DNA of 64,000 bases from Agrostemma githago (GCA_958450325.1 OY288243.1:61302606-61366605); one strand, 5' to 3'. Numbered from the stretch's first letter, positions 21,508-33,307 are shown. Notes: generated from the letters alone by a model not told the origin. A program made the numbers and translations.

Positions 21508-24500
21508 ATGTCGACTCCGGGTTAGTGTTCTTTACTTCTCTAATGTCGGTTTTGCTTGATTTGATTGATTATGAGTTAGTTTGTTGTAAACCTTAGAAAA
21601 TCGATTTGGGTATTTTTTATTCGTTAAGTTTCGATGCTTGTGCTTGATTTCATTGTTAAATTAAGATCGATTAGAGCTTGTTAAAGTAGTTATGAGCTTG
21701 ATAATGATGTCCGAGGTGTGACAATGACTCTTTTATGGAATTGTGTTTGGAAAGCTAGGGTTTAGGACCATTTTCCGATTATTCCCGTATTCATTTTACG
21801 TGCTTTTGTTCAAATAGTGTTCGTGGGGTTATGGGTAGCTCTATTGTTGATTGCTAGGGCTAGGATGACCTTTAGGACCCTCCGTGAAGTTTTGTGTGTC
21901 TTAAGACGGATCAAAATGTGTCGAAACGATGCCGGATTTTCCTGAAACTACTTCCATTGTGATCGGGATCAAAAATGTGTGCTAGTGGCCCTTTCAGAAT
22001 TTCGATATCTTTATCCGAAATTTTGACCTTATTTTGACCTGTTTAAGCTGGCTTAGGCTGACTAGGGCTGTGTTTTGTTGTGTTTCTTTTCTGTTTTGGG
22101 TTTCACAGCTAGAGGTAACACTGAGCGTCCCGAGGGAACTTCATCGGTTGGTGCCAGTGAGGAGGTTGTCGGGGCCAGTTCCCAAAATCCCCGAGGGATT
22201 CGCAGGAGACATAGGAGTACCTCGTCTCAGCGTCGTGATCCCGAAACCATTAATGAGGCTGAGTTCAATAGACTGAAGAAACGTAAGCTCCCGGAGATAG
22301 TGGCTAAGAGGGCTCATGTTCCGGTTCCGGTACCGGAGAATGAGGAGATCGTTTACGAGGATCCCGAGTGGGCTCGGGACTGGGATGGTCATCAACTGAT
22401 GTTTCATCTTGACCGTCATATTTCTAGTCGTATCGTACGGGGTCTGGTGAGTGTCCTATTCTCGCTTGTCTGGTTACGACTCTGATTTCGTTATTGTTAC
22501 TATTTTTGCTCGGGTTAGGCTAGATTTGTTTTTGTTTATCTTTGCATTGTTTGGATTTGCAGACCTCAGGTCCGATGAGGACATTCTCGGGTTTTACTAC
22601 GTGCCTCGATGTCTATCATCAGAAGTTGACCCCCACGGTAAAGAGGATTATTGAGGGGACCGCCCTAGGTCCCGTGGTCGGGCAGTGGATTAGGTTAGTG
22701 GGTTGCCAGACTAAATGCAACCTTATGGTGATTAGGGCGATGATAGATCGCTTCCATGATACTACCTCGACCTTCCACATAACTTTTGGGGAGGTCGGGA
22801 TGACTTTGGGATGATCAGTGGTCTGCCCTGGGGTCCGGATAGGATTAGGTGGGCCGCCGAGGGCCCTAGTCTAGATAGTGATGAGGTGCTGGGCCTCATC
22901 GGGGATTGGCTGCCGCGTGAGGCATATAATACGCCTCATACTATAGTGTGTTCGTACATCACCGACCATTTCGAGCGAGTGGCGGTGTTAGAGGGTAGGG
23001 AGGCTAATACGCCAGAGCAGGATGCTCGGCTATGGCTGTGGTATTTCCTAGGGTCGACTCACTTCTCGGACAAGGGCGAGAGGTTTAGTACTAGGATTTT
23101 GCCCTTCATAGCCGACTTGACTCAGCTAAGGCGTTTCGATTGGGTGACCGCGACTTTTGCGGAGATGACTCGCTGCCTGCAAGTCATGGTGATGCCGCTG
23201 GTGATAGGATCGGGTTCAGCTGTGCCCATCGTGGGTCCGGGCCTTATACTGGAGGTTAGTCGCTTTTCTCGCTCTTGTGTTTTGAGTTCTACCTAGTTTT
23301 TGGCTTGGATTGCTAAGGTTGTTTTGGGATTTTGCAGGCTTGGATCTATTCCTATTTTCTGCGTTTGGCCCCTAAGACGGTGCGGGTGCACCCGAAGAGA
23401 TTCCCGGCGGGAATCGAGTGGAGGCTGGCTCAGCCTAAGAGCACAATCAGCCATTATCCAGTGGAAAATGCGCTGGTTAACAAGTTTCGCATTGAAGATG
23501 TAAGTTTTCCTCTTATAGTTAGTAGGTGTTTTTTACTTTCTTAGTAGGTGTAAGTTTTGCATAGCCCCCAAGTCCCGGGATTCATTAGGAGGTTGGTTTT
23601 GCTTGTGTAGTTTGTGGCCCGCCCTTGGGCCGATTATGAGGGCATGCCGGAGTACGTGACCGCGGAGCTGAGGCCGCAAAGTTATAGGAGGATGCTTCTT
23701 CCTGCGTTGATTCGTCCAGTTTGGTACCTGGGTGAGCGGTTGGTGCGTCAGTGCCTATATGACGATTTCAGGGTACCGGTTGATCCTCCCTGGACCATGT
23801 TTAGACCGCCAACCGCCGCAGAGATTTTCGAGGATAGGGATGGAGAAGGAGGCGATACACTCTTGGTGCCCGACGCCTCTTACTTGTCCCACGTCACCCG
23901 GCGATTAGCTTGGTATCGCCTCGTGGTAATGTCCTAAATTCGGTTCTAAGGTTCGTGTCGTGGTTTGTTATCTCTCTGCTTTTTGGTTGACCAATCTGTT
24001 GTCTTTTCAGTTGGCCGATCCGGCTGACGAAATCGATCCCCCAGATTTTTCTCTGACCCTGCTCAGGGTGGATGCAGCTGGGATACCCTTTACTGAGCCC
24101 CTCCCCCCGTGTTCTGCCGAAGAGATGGATGTCGGGATAGAGTGGTGAGACCGGGTGTACCGGGGAGTTTTGATCTTTGTTTTTCGTTTGGGCTCTAAGG
24201 ATTAGGGTCAGTTCGCCTAACTTCTGTGGTTTCTGTTTTCAGGTTTCGTCGGCTTGCCATCAGAAGTTGTGGCAGACCGCTAACTGCTTCCGGGCCTATG
24301 CCTCGAGGGTCTCCCGTGACACTTCGGGTCCTCGATCGATGAGTTTGCATGGCTGAGGTGGTTTTCTTAGGCTGCTCGTATGTGTTATCCTAATGTTTAA
24401 GTGTATTTGTAGGATGTCCCGGATATGCTGGGACAGCTAGAGACTCGGGTGACCGAGCTCGAGGCGAGGGAGGTTGAATCGCAACGGCTCTTGCAATCTC

Positions 24501-24781
24501 GGGCTGACGAGATCGCGTTCCTAAGGGAGCAGTTGGCTCGGACTCGAGGTGAGACCTCTACACAGGGTAAGGCCAGGCGTCAGGTCGAGAGGGAAGCTGG
24601 GGCTGAGGCTGAAGGTGAGGAGGTGGGAGGAATCCCCGAGACAGCTACCCTAGACATGCTGTCGGGGATGGATGGTAGTGCATCTCCTCTTATAGACTTG
24701 GAGGACCTAGATCTTGATGACCACATTTGCGAGGTCGTGATAGCCGTTGGTGCGGCTTCTAGGGGTCCTACCCAACCTTGA
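21508..24781 (+). pseudogene. Antisense multi-exon gene, plant mobile domain (PMD)-like
   Basis: Exons by GT/AG sites and phase: 21508-21520 (MSTP), 22109-22446, 22563-23254, 23338-23499, 23611-23925, 24011-24144, about 24243-24352 and 24413-24781. The core reads YHQKLTPTVKRIIEGTALGP, FHITFGEVGM, FGMISGLPWG and LWLWYFLGSTHFSDKG, a layout typical of plant mobile domain (aminotransferase-like) proteins. The last exon has a short coiled coil (LETRVTELEAREVESQ). One frameshift near 22800-22812 separates GEVGMTL from DDFGMISGL, so this copy is broken; the phase into exon 7 is also doubtful. The gene runs opposite to gag. Extra antisense ORFs between pol and the 3' LTR are known from Tat-lineage elements, but their function is unknown. 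Confidence 0.65.
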
Positions 24782-25684
24782 TTTGTATAAAGATTTGTAT
24801 ATGTTGTATATTTGTTTTATATTCTTAGTATTTGCATTAGTTGGATTAGTCTTGTGCTTGGCGAATTTGTTTACCTAAATTGACAAGTAATCACTTCTGC
24901 GTTCATTCATTTGCGATTCGACCTAGTTTAGGGCGTATTAGTGTTGCATGAGAGTATGAAAACCGTTTGTTTCGTATGTTTTTTTTTAAATGCGTTTGCT
25001 TGAGCCGGGAATCGGATCAGGTAGCACGTCGATTAAAATATTTTGACTTGAAATGTAAAATGTTGATGTGCTTTGATCAGATGTGTTAAGAAGTGAGCAT
25101 GGTTATTTTGACATTCAGAACGAGGCCGAAGTTGAAATTCGGGCGACTTTTGAAAAAAACAAAAAGTTAGACCACTCTTATATATTCATAGAATTGCCTT
25201 GTTACAGACGCGACTTGACGATGACCGTTAAAAGGCTACGACACGCCTAGGTGGGGTAGCTTATCCCCCCTAAATGAAAAATAAAAAAAACGTCTAAGCA
25301 TCGCGCGCCCGACGAGTGAACCCGCGTTCCTGCAGCTCCAGTACGATGTCTCAATTTTCGGGGTGGGCTCTAGTGATTTTGTGAGGTTGTTTCCAACGCA
25401 AGATGATAGCCATGGCGGTCACAGGGGGGGGGGGGGGGGTTCACGTTCCTCGGGTTGAGTCATGCCTGGCTTCAGGCGCTCGGACTGGTGCAGTTGGGTG
25501 CCGGATCGCTTGGGCTTAAGCTGCCGGAGACCCGGGCGCGTGGGCCGGTGCGGTTCGGGTTTCGGGTTATGGAAATTTTCGTTGTTTCCTAATTCTTATG
25601 GGATTAGGGCTACATATAAGGTTTATGGGTGCATGTTCTAGACATAGTAGGATATCCGTAAGGTATAGAATCATATTTGGGATC
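24782..25684. other. Spacer between the two antisense genes
   Basis: No supported gene. It includes a run of 16 G at 25424-25439, which is either a real homopolymer or a sequencing/assembly soft spot. Confidence 0.6.
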
Positions 25685-27145
25685 ATGTCGGGTTTCGGGA
25701 ATGTCCTGACCGAGTGGGCGGGTTTGTTTAAGAAATGTCATTCCGAGGTTGGTTCAAACGACGGTTTGTCGACAGTTGTTGCGCTGAGTCGAGTCAAGGT
25801 ACAGGACGATTTTCTACGGGCGTGCTCTAGGTTTTGGGACCCGAAACATCACGTTTTTGCTTTCCCTGGGGGTAAAGTTTGCCCTTTGCCCAAAGAAATA
25901 GACACTCTAGGCGAGTGGAGCTCGGTTCGACCTTGTGTGCCCTATGGGGATGGTGCTTACGTGGAGCGACTTTACCACTTTTTGGACCTTTCTTCATTAG
26001 AGGATGCTAAAGGCTATTTTGGTATGGACGGTCTTAATTTAGAGTTGCTCTCGAGGACATTCTCGCAGGTTGGTTCTTATTATGTTTCGGCCTTAGCATG
26101 TAGGCGCGCTTTTAATATTGCTATTGCTTGTTACTATCTTTTTTAGGACGGGCGGTCACGTGAAGGTTGGGGTAATCCTCGAGTGTTGGATGTGGTAGCA
26201 GCTATGGAACACGGACGGTCACCCTCTTTGCTCATTTTAGGTGAACTCGTTCTGGGTCTTGACGCTAGTGTTCCGGCACAGGGGATACTTCCTCGGGGTT
26301 CTAGGGTTATTCTACAGGTGCGTTTTTTTTTGTTTTTTTATTTTGTGTCGTATTTTGTAGCTCGGTTTTCTTTGTTTTGCGGTTGTTTTGACTTCGGGGG
26401 TGCGATGCTTCGTCGTATTTTGTGCAGGTTTGGTTGCAAGAGCGGCTCAGCTTAATCGACCCTCCCCGGTGTTTCAAAGATTACAACTATCGGGGTTTCA
26501 CGGGCCGGAAGATGGTGCTGGTGCAGAATAAAAGTCCTGAAGAGGAGGATTGGTTTTCCTACTTAGTTAGGGGAGAGGTTGTCATTAGGTGGTCCATCCC
26601 GTGGTGGAATATTGGTGGGCGCGTCGGGTTTCCATTTTCGTCTTCGACCTGGGCCTTGTTTCTACTATCCATGAGGGATCAAGTTTATATTTACCCTAGC
26701 ATGTTGTCAAATCAAATGGGTGTCCGACCTCCTATTCCAGATGATGCTAAGGTTGTTTCTAGTTCTGATGCTTAGGGGGTTCAGGGTGTCTTGGGAACAG
26801 AAGTTTTTGCATCCCTTTGATCGACCGACCGACAATACTTCCATCCGGCAGAGGGTTTGTGAACGCCCATCAGGACAGACCGTTTCAAAAGTTAGAAAGA
26901 CAGTTCCGCTAAGAGGCGAAGAGGAGACTCGAGAGACCAGGTGCCTAACCAGAGACAGTGGGACCGATCCTAGTTTAGTCAGTTCATCTGAAGGGGCCAA
27001 GACCGACAAGACCCATATTAAAGCTGCGAAGGAGCAAAGAAAGTGGGATTTGTTGGACTCACGTTTGGATAGGGCGTTAGAAGCTTGCTTTCGAAAAAAT
27101 CGAAGAGGAAGAACGCAAGCAGTCATACCCGAATGGCAAGGGTAG
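25685..27145 (+). pseudogene. Antisense multi-exon gene, DUF7745-like
   Basis: Exons: 25685-26068 (starts MSGFGNVLTEWAGLFKK), 26147-26317 and from 26428. The pattern VKVQDDFLRACSRFWDPKHHVFAF, then DVVAAMEHGRSPSLLILGE and VWLQERL resembles the plant DUF7745 family, which is common in transposon-derived genes. The frame stops at 26775, and an overlapping frame continues to 27145 with a basic/charged tail (KTDKTHIKAAKEQRKWDLLDSRL). A frameshift near 26775 probably split the C-terminus. Like the PMD-like gene beside it, it runs antisense to gag. Family membership is from memory of the pattern; its role is unknown. Confidence 0.55.
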
Positions 27146-27869
27146 GGAAAAGTTGGACCGGTAGAGCTCAGCCGTTTAGTACTATGTTGTATTAGTTGAT
27201 ATTATGTGGCGTATTAGTACTAGTCTTTGTGGAGTTTAGACACGTTGTTGATTTTTCGGGATGTCTGGATTTTGAATGTTAGATGTAAATGCCTCGACAA
27301 AGGCTTGATTTAATTAGCTTTGTTTTTAATGAGAAGCACATTTATTATTTTCTCTTTTTGTTTTTTTTTTGTGGTGGCTCGCAACTCGATTCTTCATTTT
27401 ACCCGGAGTGCCCTTTCGGGTTTTCACTCCGTCCTCGGCTCACCTTTTTTGTTTATTTTTTTTATCTCTTTCTTCTTTGTTTTTTTTTTCGACGGCTCGC
27501 AACTCGATTCTTCATTTTGCCCGGGGCGCCCTTTCGGGTTTTCACCCCGGCCTCGGCTCATCGTTTGTGCTTTGTCATTTTAACTCACTCATTTACCAGG
27601 TTGTGGGAGGAAGCCCGGTTTACTCATGAATCGATTGATCGACTATTTTGTTTTAGCTGTTTGGTTGTACCCGGAGAAGGGTTGCCTACGTATCCGCTTT
27701 TGGACGGAATCAAACAATGTTCGTAGTTCTTTAAAAAAATGTGAGTGAGTTTGCTTTAGACTCGTCTATGCCAATTATCGATACGAACTTGATTAATTTT
27801 CATTTTTTTTGCTTCCCCTCTAAGGCGGAGGTTGGGATGTGGTTGCTAGGGTGTCTACGGGTAGTATCG
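27146..27869. other. Non-coding spacer with a two-copy repeat
   Basis: Blocks at 27376-27444 and 27494-27562 are near-identical (GGCTCGCAACTCGATTC...CCTCGGCTCA) and 118 bases apart, separated by T-rich tracts. The open plus-strand frames here are Phe/Leu-rich by-products of the T tracts. Confidence 0.7.
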
Positions 27870-29085
27870 TTTGAGTTGATCCATGTTGGTTGGGGTTGAG
27901 AACTCTTGACCGTCCAGGTCGGTGAGGATTACAGCGCCACTTGGAGAGTATTTTCTTTGGCGAGGTAAGGGCCCGCCCAGTTTGGCTTGAATTTATCTCT
28001 AGGGTTGATGGGAAGGGATGCTCTAATGGATTTGGTTACTAAATCTTGCTCGTGTACGTTTCGGGATTTTACTCATTTATTAAAGACCCGTTGGATGCGT
28101 TGTTGGTAGACTTGTACATTGGGTAAGGCGTGTATCCTACATTCGTCTAGGAGTACTAGCTTGTCGTACCATTTGGTTCCATTTTTCCTCAGGGATACCC
28201 CTTTCGGCTAATATACTTAATGATGGTATTCCTAGTTCTATTGGTTGGACGGCTTCGGAACCGTAGGTTAGGTAATGTGGTGTGGATCCGATGGGTGTTC
28301 TATAGGATGTTCGGTGTCCCCGTAAGGCGAAAGGGATTTTGTTTGGACAATTCGATGGTTGTTTATCATCTTCTCAAGGATTGTGGTTATGGTTTGGTTT
28401 GCTGCCCTTATGGCCCCATTGGTTTGTGGTCTATAGGGTGAGAATTTGTGTCTTTGGACTTTGTATTTGCCTAAGAGATTTCTTTTCCTTTTTTGTTTGT
28501 GGGTTTCGGCCCGGAAGTGAGACCCCTGGTTACTAATTATTTCGTGAGGTATTCCGTAACGGCAGATGATGTTATTTTGTAAGAGTTTGACTATTTGTTT
28601 CGAGGTTAGTACGGTGTAAGGGGATATGGAGGTAGGTGTTGGACGTTAGCAAAGATTTGGCAATTGGGGCCATGTCGAATACGATGTTGGCAGTCTGTCT
28701 CTAAGGTAACCCATTAGTAGCCCAGTCTTATTGTTTTTCGGGCTAGTAGGTGTGCACTCATGTGGGGTCCGCACTCTTCGTCATTCATCTCTTCCATGAC
28801 TCTCTCGGATTGGTTTTTGTTTATGCACCTAAGGAGGACTCCTTGCGGGGTTCGTTTGTATAGTAGTCCTTGATTCATGACGTAATGGGTGGCTTGCATT
28901 CGTAGGGCTCTCGTGTTCTTGGCGTTAGTGTTGGGTGATATGACCCGTGGGTTTTAAATTCCAGGATTGCTTTATACCAAGGTTCTTTGGGGGTGTCGTT
29001 GGTTTCGGGGCTGTGAATGGAGGCTGGTTGTTCGTTTCTTTCTACGCAAACGTGCATAGAGAAGAGATGGTCAGGCATGCTTACT
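27870..29085 (-). pseudogene. Degenerate Ty3/gypsy integrase
   Basis: Minus-strand pieces in shifting frames: PWYKAILEFKTHGSY, then the HHCC zinc region YVMNQGLLYKRTPQGVLLRC...EECGPHMSAHLLARK, then NIICRYGIPHEIISNQGSHF from the catalytic core, then INPRDKFKPNWAGPYLAK from the C-terminal part. The core's first catalytic Asp region is not recognisable, and the second motif reads ISNQG where D is usual, so it is catalytically dead. It follows gag by only about 370 bases, so protease, RT and RNase H must have been lost. Confidence 0.75.
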
Positions 29086-29457
29086 AGTGAGGCTAGCTTG
29101 GATGGTGGTCCGGTTGTTGTAGGCTTATTGGTGCTTGGGTGATGGTGTCGATGATTGATTAAGTTCAGGTCGTTGTTTCCGATTTTTAGGGGAGGTTGAG
29201 TGGGCTGCTCGTTGTAGCCCTTGTATTTTTAGTTAGTTGTTATCTATAATTGGCACAAAGTTGAGTTCTTAATCATTTTAAATGAAAAATTAAGCGATTG
29301 TCGAGGCATGTTTGTGATAAAAAAGATTACTTTTATTGATAATAGTAAACGGGCTAGACGCTCGTGATTTTGTTTTGGGGGAGGCGGAGGACATGTCCCC
29401 CGCACCTTCCTGGACTCGATGAAAAAAAAAACTTTTATTACTATTTCAGTCTAGGCC
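29086..29457. other. gag-integrase junction, pol deleted
   Basis: In a complete Tat element about 2-3 kb of protease-RT-RNase H would be here. Instead there is short AT-rich DNA with AATAAA-like words on the minus strand and no domain in any frame. Confidence 0.6.
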
Positions 29458-31680
29458 TTAGGATGAACTAGACTCTGACTCGGGTGCGGACCTGCTGGCC
29501 TCAGCAGGCGTCTTAGTGCCCTCGTACTCGGGATATGCCCCGAATTTCTCTTCCTGGATAAGGTGGCGAACTTGTTGCCTAAATTCACGATATTCGCTAA
29601 TGTCATGTCCTCGGCCTTGGTGGTACCGGCACCATTTGTCACAATTCCAATGTGACGGCCTTTTGTTGGCAGGTGGGTCAAGTGTCAGACTCAATGGGTG
29701 GAGTAGTCCGTCGGATATTAGCATGGTTAGGGCTTGTTCATGGGATAACCCAAGGTGTTCTAGTAGCTTGAGACCCCTTTCCTCGGAGTTATCCGTTAAA
29801 AAACGAGCGGGCCTTTTTGTTAGTAGTGCGGTTTTGACTACCCCTGTTTTTATTAACCCCTCGACTTTATCTTTTAGCAACGTACAGGATTCCGTATCGT
29901 GGCCGTTGCCCCTGTGGTAATGGCAGTATTTTGCCTTGGACCAGTGACGGGATCTATGCTTAAGTGAGGGATCGGCCATTGGTCCTATGGGTCGTAAAAG
30001 GCGAAGGGAGGCTAATCTTCGGAGTGCAGCCGCGTAGCTGACCCCGATTTGGGTGAACCTCTTCTTGGGCTCGACAGTCTCGGGTGAGCCAATGCCCTCT
30101 CCCTTGAGCGATCCATTGCACGTGGAAATGGGAGGTTTGGGAGGTTCTTCGAGTCTTTCCTCGATACGGGTAATCCTAGTCTCAATTCTCAGGAGTATAG
30201 GAAGTATTTGTGAGACTAGGCGAGCTAGGCTTTCGATAGTCATTGCAAGGTCTAGGGGCATGGGTTCCGGATCAGTGTCTGGTTCGTCCTCGATGTTTAA
30301 GACTTCTTCCCCTAGGGGAACAAGGTGGGAGCAGCCAATAGTGTCATCGAAGATGGGGTGGACACTAAAGGGGTTCGTAGTGTTATTGGGTTTCTCAGGT
30401 GGGGGAAGAGGGATTGTCCCGTTTTCTGTCATGTCTTGTATGGTATACCTGAGCCAAAAACAAGACTCTGTGTCGTGGCCCTTGCCACGGTGGTATTGAC
30501 AGTACTTATTAGCGTCCCACAACTTCGCCCTCTTGTCCGCGGGCGGGTCCGGAGTAGGACCTATTAGTTCGAGCTTCCCCTGCGCGGTCAATCTTTTTAA
30601 AGCTTTGGTGTATGTGATACCTAGCTTAGAAAATGTTCTGGGAGTGAAATTTGTCCTCCCCTGGGCAGTCGGCTTAACTAGGTGTACTTCCTCGGTTTTA
30701 TTACTCCCATAAGATCGGGCCCCCGTAGAAGTGGTCGGCCCTTGATAGCCTTTCCCCATGATTTTGGAGAATGTCCCTCTTTTCATATCGTCCTCTAGGC
30801 GTATTCCTAAAGTGGATAGCTCCTTAAAGGTGTGGATATTTTGGTACCTAAGATGGGAGGCGTAGGCTGGTCTAAGGTTATTGACGAATATTTCCACCAA
30901 GGTGGCTTCGTCTAGGCGATTTATTAGCTGGGTACTGACCTTCCTCCATCTGGTCAGAAATTCTGAGAAGCCTTCCTTCTCATTCTGGGAGAGGACCTCA
31001 AGGCTCCTAATGGTGACCTGTGTTTCGGCATTATCCGCGTACTGTTTTGCGAATTCTATGGATATATCGTCCCAGGTAGATACCTTCTTAGGGTCAAGTG
31101 AATAGAACCAGGATCGTGGGGTGTCTCCTAGGGATGAAGGGAATATCCTAGTGAAGGGGCTAGGTGTGACTCCTTTAATGGCCATGTAATCTTTAAAGGC
31201 TCGGATGTGGTTAAGGGGGTCCTCAGTTCCCTTGAACTTAGGTACGTCGGCTAGGGAGAAATTCTCAGGTAATTGGTCGTTCACCATTTCGAACTTCCTA
31301 TGATTTTCGAGGTGAACGTTATTCCCTTGGTTTAGGCGCATTTGGTTTTTGAGGAAGTCTATGCGGTTCATAGCGGATTGAAGGGTGTCGTCCTGAGGTG
31401 AGGTAGTGGGATCGCTTGCGATGAGGCCGGCGGGTGCCCCACCGAGCTGAGTGGAATTTAAAAGGGCCTCGTTGAGGATTCGGGTGTGGTGTTCATCTGA
31501 GGCTTTGTTTTCTAGGTGGCCTAAGCGGGAATCTATGCTGTTTACGGACGCGTTTACCGTGATGACAATGGCCTGTAAGTCCCGGATTAGGTTGGCTAGG
31601 GCCCCTATGGTGTTGTCTGCGGACTGCCCAGCGTTATCCCCACTGTGGTTGCTTGCGTCTACGCTTGAATCCCCCGTCAT
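29458..31680 (-). CDS. gag: Gag polyprotein of Ogre-like element, intact, 740 aa
   Basis: One uninterrupted minus-strand frame starting ATGACGGGG at 31680. Residues 145-280 form the retrotransposon gag core (FKGTEDPLNHIRAFKDYM, then WFYSLDPKKVSTWDDI, FLTRWRKVSTQL and VEIFVNNLRP). It forms the particle that packages element RNA. The C-terminal half holds three related ~73-residue modules (about 350-421, 542-615 and 640-713). Each ends in a CX2HX6HX4C-style knuckle: YCQYHRGKGHDTESC, YCHYHRGNGHDTESC and WCRYHQGRGHDISEY. The third has Tyr in place of the last Cys. An acidic linker (about 455-515) separates modules 1 and 2. One such module is the usual number in this lineage. Because the frame is intact while pol is lost, it may supply or compete for particle assembly in trans; that is inference. 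Confidence 0.85.
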   Translation of the reverse strand: MTGDSSVDASNHSGDNAGQSADNTIGALANLIRDLQAIVITVNASVNSIDSRLGHLENKASDEHHTRILNEALLNSTQLGGAPAGLIASDPTTSPQDDTLQSAMNRIDFLKNQMRLNQGNNVHLENHRKFEMVNDQLPENFSLADVPKFKGTEDPLNHIRAFKDYMAIKGVTPSPFTRIFPSSLGDTPRSWFYSLDPKKVSTWDDISIEFAKQYADNAETQVTIRSLEVLSQNEKEGFSEFLTRWRKVSTQLINRLDEATLVEIFVNNLRPAYASHLRYQNIHTFKELSTLGIRLEDDMKRGTFSKIMGKGYQGPTTSTGARSYGSNKTEEVHLVKPTAQGRTNFTPRTFSKLGITYTKALKRLTAQGKLELIGPTPDPPADKRAKLWDANKYCQYHRGKGHDTESCFWLRYTIQDMTENGTIPLPPPEKPNNTTNPFSVHPIFDDTIGCSHLVPLGEEVLNIEDEPDTDPEPMPLDLAMTIESLARLVSQILPILLRIETRITRIEERLEEPPKPPISTCNGSLKGEGIGSPETVEPKKRFTQIGVSYAAALRRLASLRLLRPIGPMADPSLKHRSRHWSKAKYCHYHRGNGHDTESCTLLKDKVEGLIKTGVVKTALLTKRPARFLTDNSEERGLKLLEHLGLSHEQALTMLISDGLLHPLSLTLDPPANKRPSHWNCDKWCRYHQGRGHDISEYREFRQQVRHLIQEEKFGAYPEYEGTKTPAEASRSAPESESSSS

Positions 31681-33286
31681 GACTGTGAAAAGGTAATGCT
31701 AGTGAGGACAGGTTTCTTGGGTGTTTTACAGACTCGGGGAATACTCATGGCTGGGCAACGTTTGAAGCGAGGCCCACGACTCGCGCGCGTGCGTGGTTAA
31801 CGACTTAGGGGCTCGGGTGCTTTTAGACTCTTGGCATACTCGGCGAGGTGGCTAATGAATTCTAGATCTCCGTAATGAGATGACATGACACAAACCTTGC
31901 AGGTGAGGTTTAAAGAGGACTTCTTGAAATTGAGACGATCCAAAAATGTAAAATTTTGAGTAGAGGTGATCCTAGTAGCTAACATGGACAGCTAAACAAA
32001 CGGTTGTACGACGTGAGGAATGGATCGCGATCCCGGCTCAGGATCAAATAATTTCGACATATTTTTTTTGAAAACGACTGATACTCGCAGAGAAAGTCTT
32101 TTGAAAAAAGTAATTTCGCAAAACTAGGGTGACGATGGTGTGATGACATCGTTTGCGACGTAAAATGTACGTTGCTATGTGTGCGTCGGGAATCCGACGA
32201 TAGCAAAAAATGTTTTCTTCTCTTTTTTGAAAGGAACACGTCCGCTAGGTGGACCGGCTTTAAAAATAACGAAGTGACTTTTTATCGAGACTACTATTAA
32301 TTAGCTAGTTCGATAGTGGATGTGCGTGGTGCTTTAAAGGTGTGACTAAATCCTTGTCAAGGGCTTAGGTAGTGGATAGTGTTTCTTTTCCTTTTTGAAA
32401 ATGTTATTTTTCTTTAAAACGAAAGATCCACTTTTGCCGATTGCAATAACATTCGACAATGGGTGGTGTGTTGTGAAAAAGTGTTTTGAGAATGTAACCA
32501 TTTTGGATTCCTTGACTTCATTAATTGAAGCCTCGGTTGTGTTAACGGCATGTGTGTAAAAAAACTTTTTCTTTTCTTTTGAAAATGAAATGTAACCGTT
32601 TGGCGTACATTGATCCCATTAATTAGGAGTCTTGGTAGTATTAACGGTATTTGTTGTTGACGGGGTTTAATTTGGCCAAGGTGATGACATTTGAAAATAT
32701 TATATTTTTTGGAAATAGTGAGCATAAAAATTTGCCATGACAATGGCATCTTAAGATTTTTTGTTTTTTTAGAAACTATGACTTGACTGGAGTATCGGTG
32801 TTTCAGAAATCGTTTTGAAAAGATGAGATATTTTTGAAAACAGAATTGGGTGCGGTTAAAAACGTTGGCGTGGTTGAATCCGGATTTTAGTGTTTTATTT
32901 GGGTTGGGTTGTTCAAACACGCTACACATAACTAGGAATGCATACACTCATGCAGGATGCAGACTCGGGTAGGTTTAGGGTAGGCTGCCGCCCACAAATA
33001 GTCTTTACTTAGGCATTGACAATGATCTGGGGAGACGAGTGTCATACCGTCCGTTCCGAACTATCCGCTTATTAATCCCGCGGGTTACGCGTTAGGCGGC
33101 CGGAGCGTCAACCGAGGATCTCTCCGCGTGTCCTGAAAGATCTTACCGCGAAGAGGTCGATTGGTCCTGATATCGGTTAGGGTGGGCCTTTTAGGGCCAA
33201 AACCTGTAGGGACCACAACTAGGAACTAAGAGATGAGCATCACCGACCTCGTTCAAGTTACACCACCACTAGAAATTGTTTCCAAA
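31681..33286 (-). other. Leader of Ogre-like element between PBS and gag
   Basis: About 1.6 kb without a recognisable protein. Short minus-strand frames (up to 177 aa at 32414-32947) have no motif and no codon pattern that convinces me. Ogre elements often carry an extra ORF here, but I cannot see one. Confidence 0.55.
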
Positions 33287-33304
33287 TCCCCAGCGGAGTC
33301 GCCA
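33287..33304 (-). other. Primer-binding site
   Basis: On the minus strand TGGCGACTCCGCTGGGGA begins 3 bases after the 5' LTR ends. Sites of this form are used with tRNA-Arg in Ogre-type elements; the tRNA match here is inferred, not checked. Confidence 0.7.
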
Positions 33305-33307
33305 AAC

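Noticed and set aside
27289..27726. 145-aa plus-strand Phe-rich frame
   Set aside because: Produced by T tracts around a two-copy repeat antisense to the integrase side of the element; no domain.
29516..31696. Several plus-strand frames of 74-148 aa
   Set aside because: They are shadows of the gag gene on the minus strand.
32414..32947. 177-aa minus-strand frame in the Ogre-like leader as an extra ORF1
   Set aside because: Position fits the extra ORF of Ogre elements, but composition is low-complexity and no family pattern is visible.
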